A program made the position numbers and the translations under genes. Source: an uncultured Bacteroidales bacterium (lineage in GTDB: Bacteria; Bacteroidota; Bacteroidia; Bacteroidales; Bacteroidaceae). From it: 6,126 nt of DNA. The notes beneath the pieces are model-generated. The model had not been told where the DNA came from and made no database searches. It worked only from the letters and a program-made list of their open reading frames with translations. Numbering within the stretch: position 1 is the stretch's first letter; each line of letters opens with the position of its first letter. Location: positions 1-6,126 of the forward strand of contig CAMBWV010000070.1 of assembly GCA_945871755.1 (NCBI GenBank), written 5' to 3'. Positions 6,100-6,126 of this stretch are shown piece after piece.

Positions 6100-6126
6100 T
6101 TAGTACCGTTTTGCTTTATAACGGCT

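Noticed and set aside
6079..6114. Possible plus-strand promoter (TTG at 6079-6081, TTTTGC at 6109-6114)
   Set aside because: The -7 region lacks the TA at the right distance from TTTG, and no gene start is visible before the edge.
6036..6126. Minus-strand frame open from the right edge to a TAG at 6036, including a 17-residue peptide starting at 6089
   Set aside because: It could be the tail of an upstream gene or a leader peptide, but about 30 Lys/Asn-rich codons are too few to support either.

Overview
The window looks like chromosomal DNA of a Bacteroidales bacterium, most likely Prevotella-like. The evidence is promoters of the Bacteroidetes TAnnTTTG type, start codons without a Shine-Dalgarno sequence but preceded by A/T-rich stretches, the short stand-alone form of AICAR transformylase, and a CotH/lamin-tail lipoprotein with a Bacteroidetes-style domain layout. 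No plasmid, phage or CRISPR signature is visible. The genus is an inference from general resemblance and could not be searched.

Layout: (1) 1-868, minus strand: a stand-alone phosphoribosylaminoimidazolecarboxamide formyltransferase, cut off by the left edge. (2) 869-1164: a divergent intergenic region with a promoter facing each way. (3) 1165-1770, plus strand: the ribosome-assembly GTPase EngB/YsxC. (4) 1771-1849: a short gap with four tandem 9-bp units. (5) 1850-3016, plus strand: a membrane sensor histidine kinase, probably co-transcribed with engB. (6) 3017-3416: a 400-bp convergent region with no gene. It holds a factor-independent terminator for the kinase, a second terminator for the gene on the other side, and a complete 137-bp miniature transposon. 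(7) 3417-5975, minus strand: an 852-residue lipoprotein with two lamin-tail domains, a chitobiase-type C-terminal domain and a CotH kinase domain. (8) 5976-6126: its upstream region.

The most notable feature is the miniature element at 3271-3407. It has near-perfect 24-bp terminal inverted repeats beginning GTAA and is flanked by an exact 8-bp direct repeat, ATCGTTTT. These are the hallmarks of the IS66 family, yet there is no transposase. It landed inside the stem of the terminator that originally began one base after the stop codon of the CotH gene. Because the duplicated 8 bp are exactly the outer end of that stem, the hairpin was rebuilt intact and displaced by 145 bp rather than destroyed.

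The genes do not form one pathway. The left part is housekeeping (purine synthesis and ribosome assembly), followed by a signalling gene with no response regulator in view, then a surface or periplasmic lipoprotein of unknown substrate. I found no convincing new multi-gene system; the interest lies in the mobile element and in the CotH lipoprotein.
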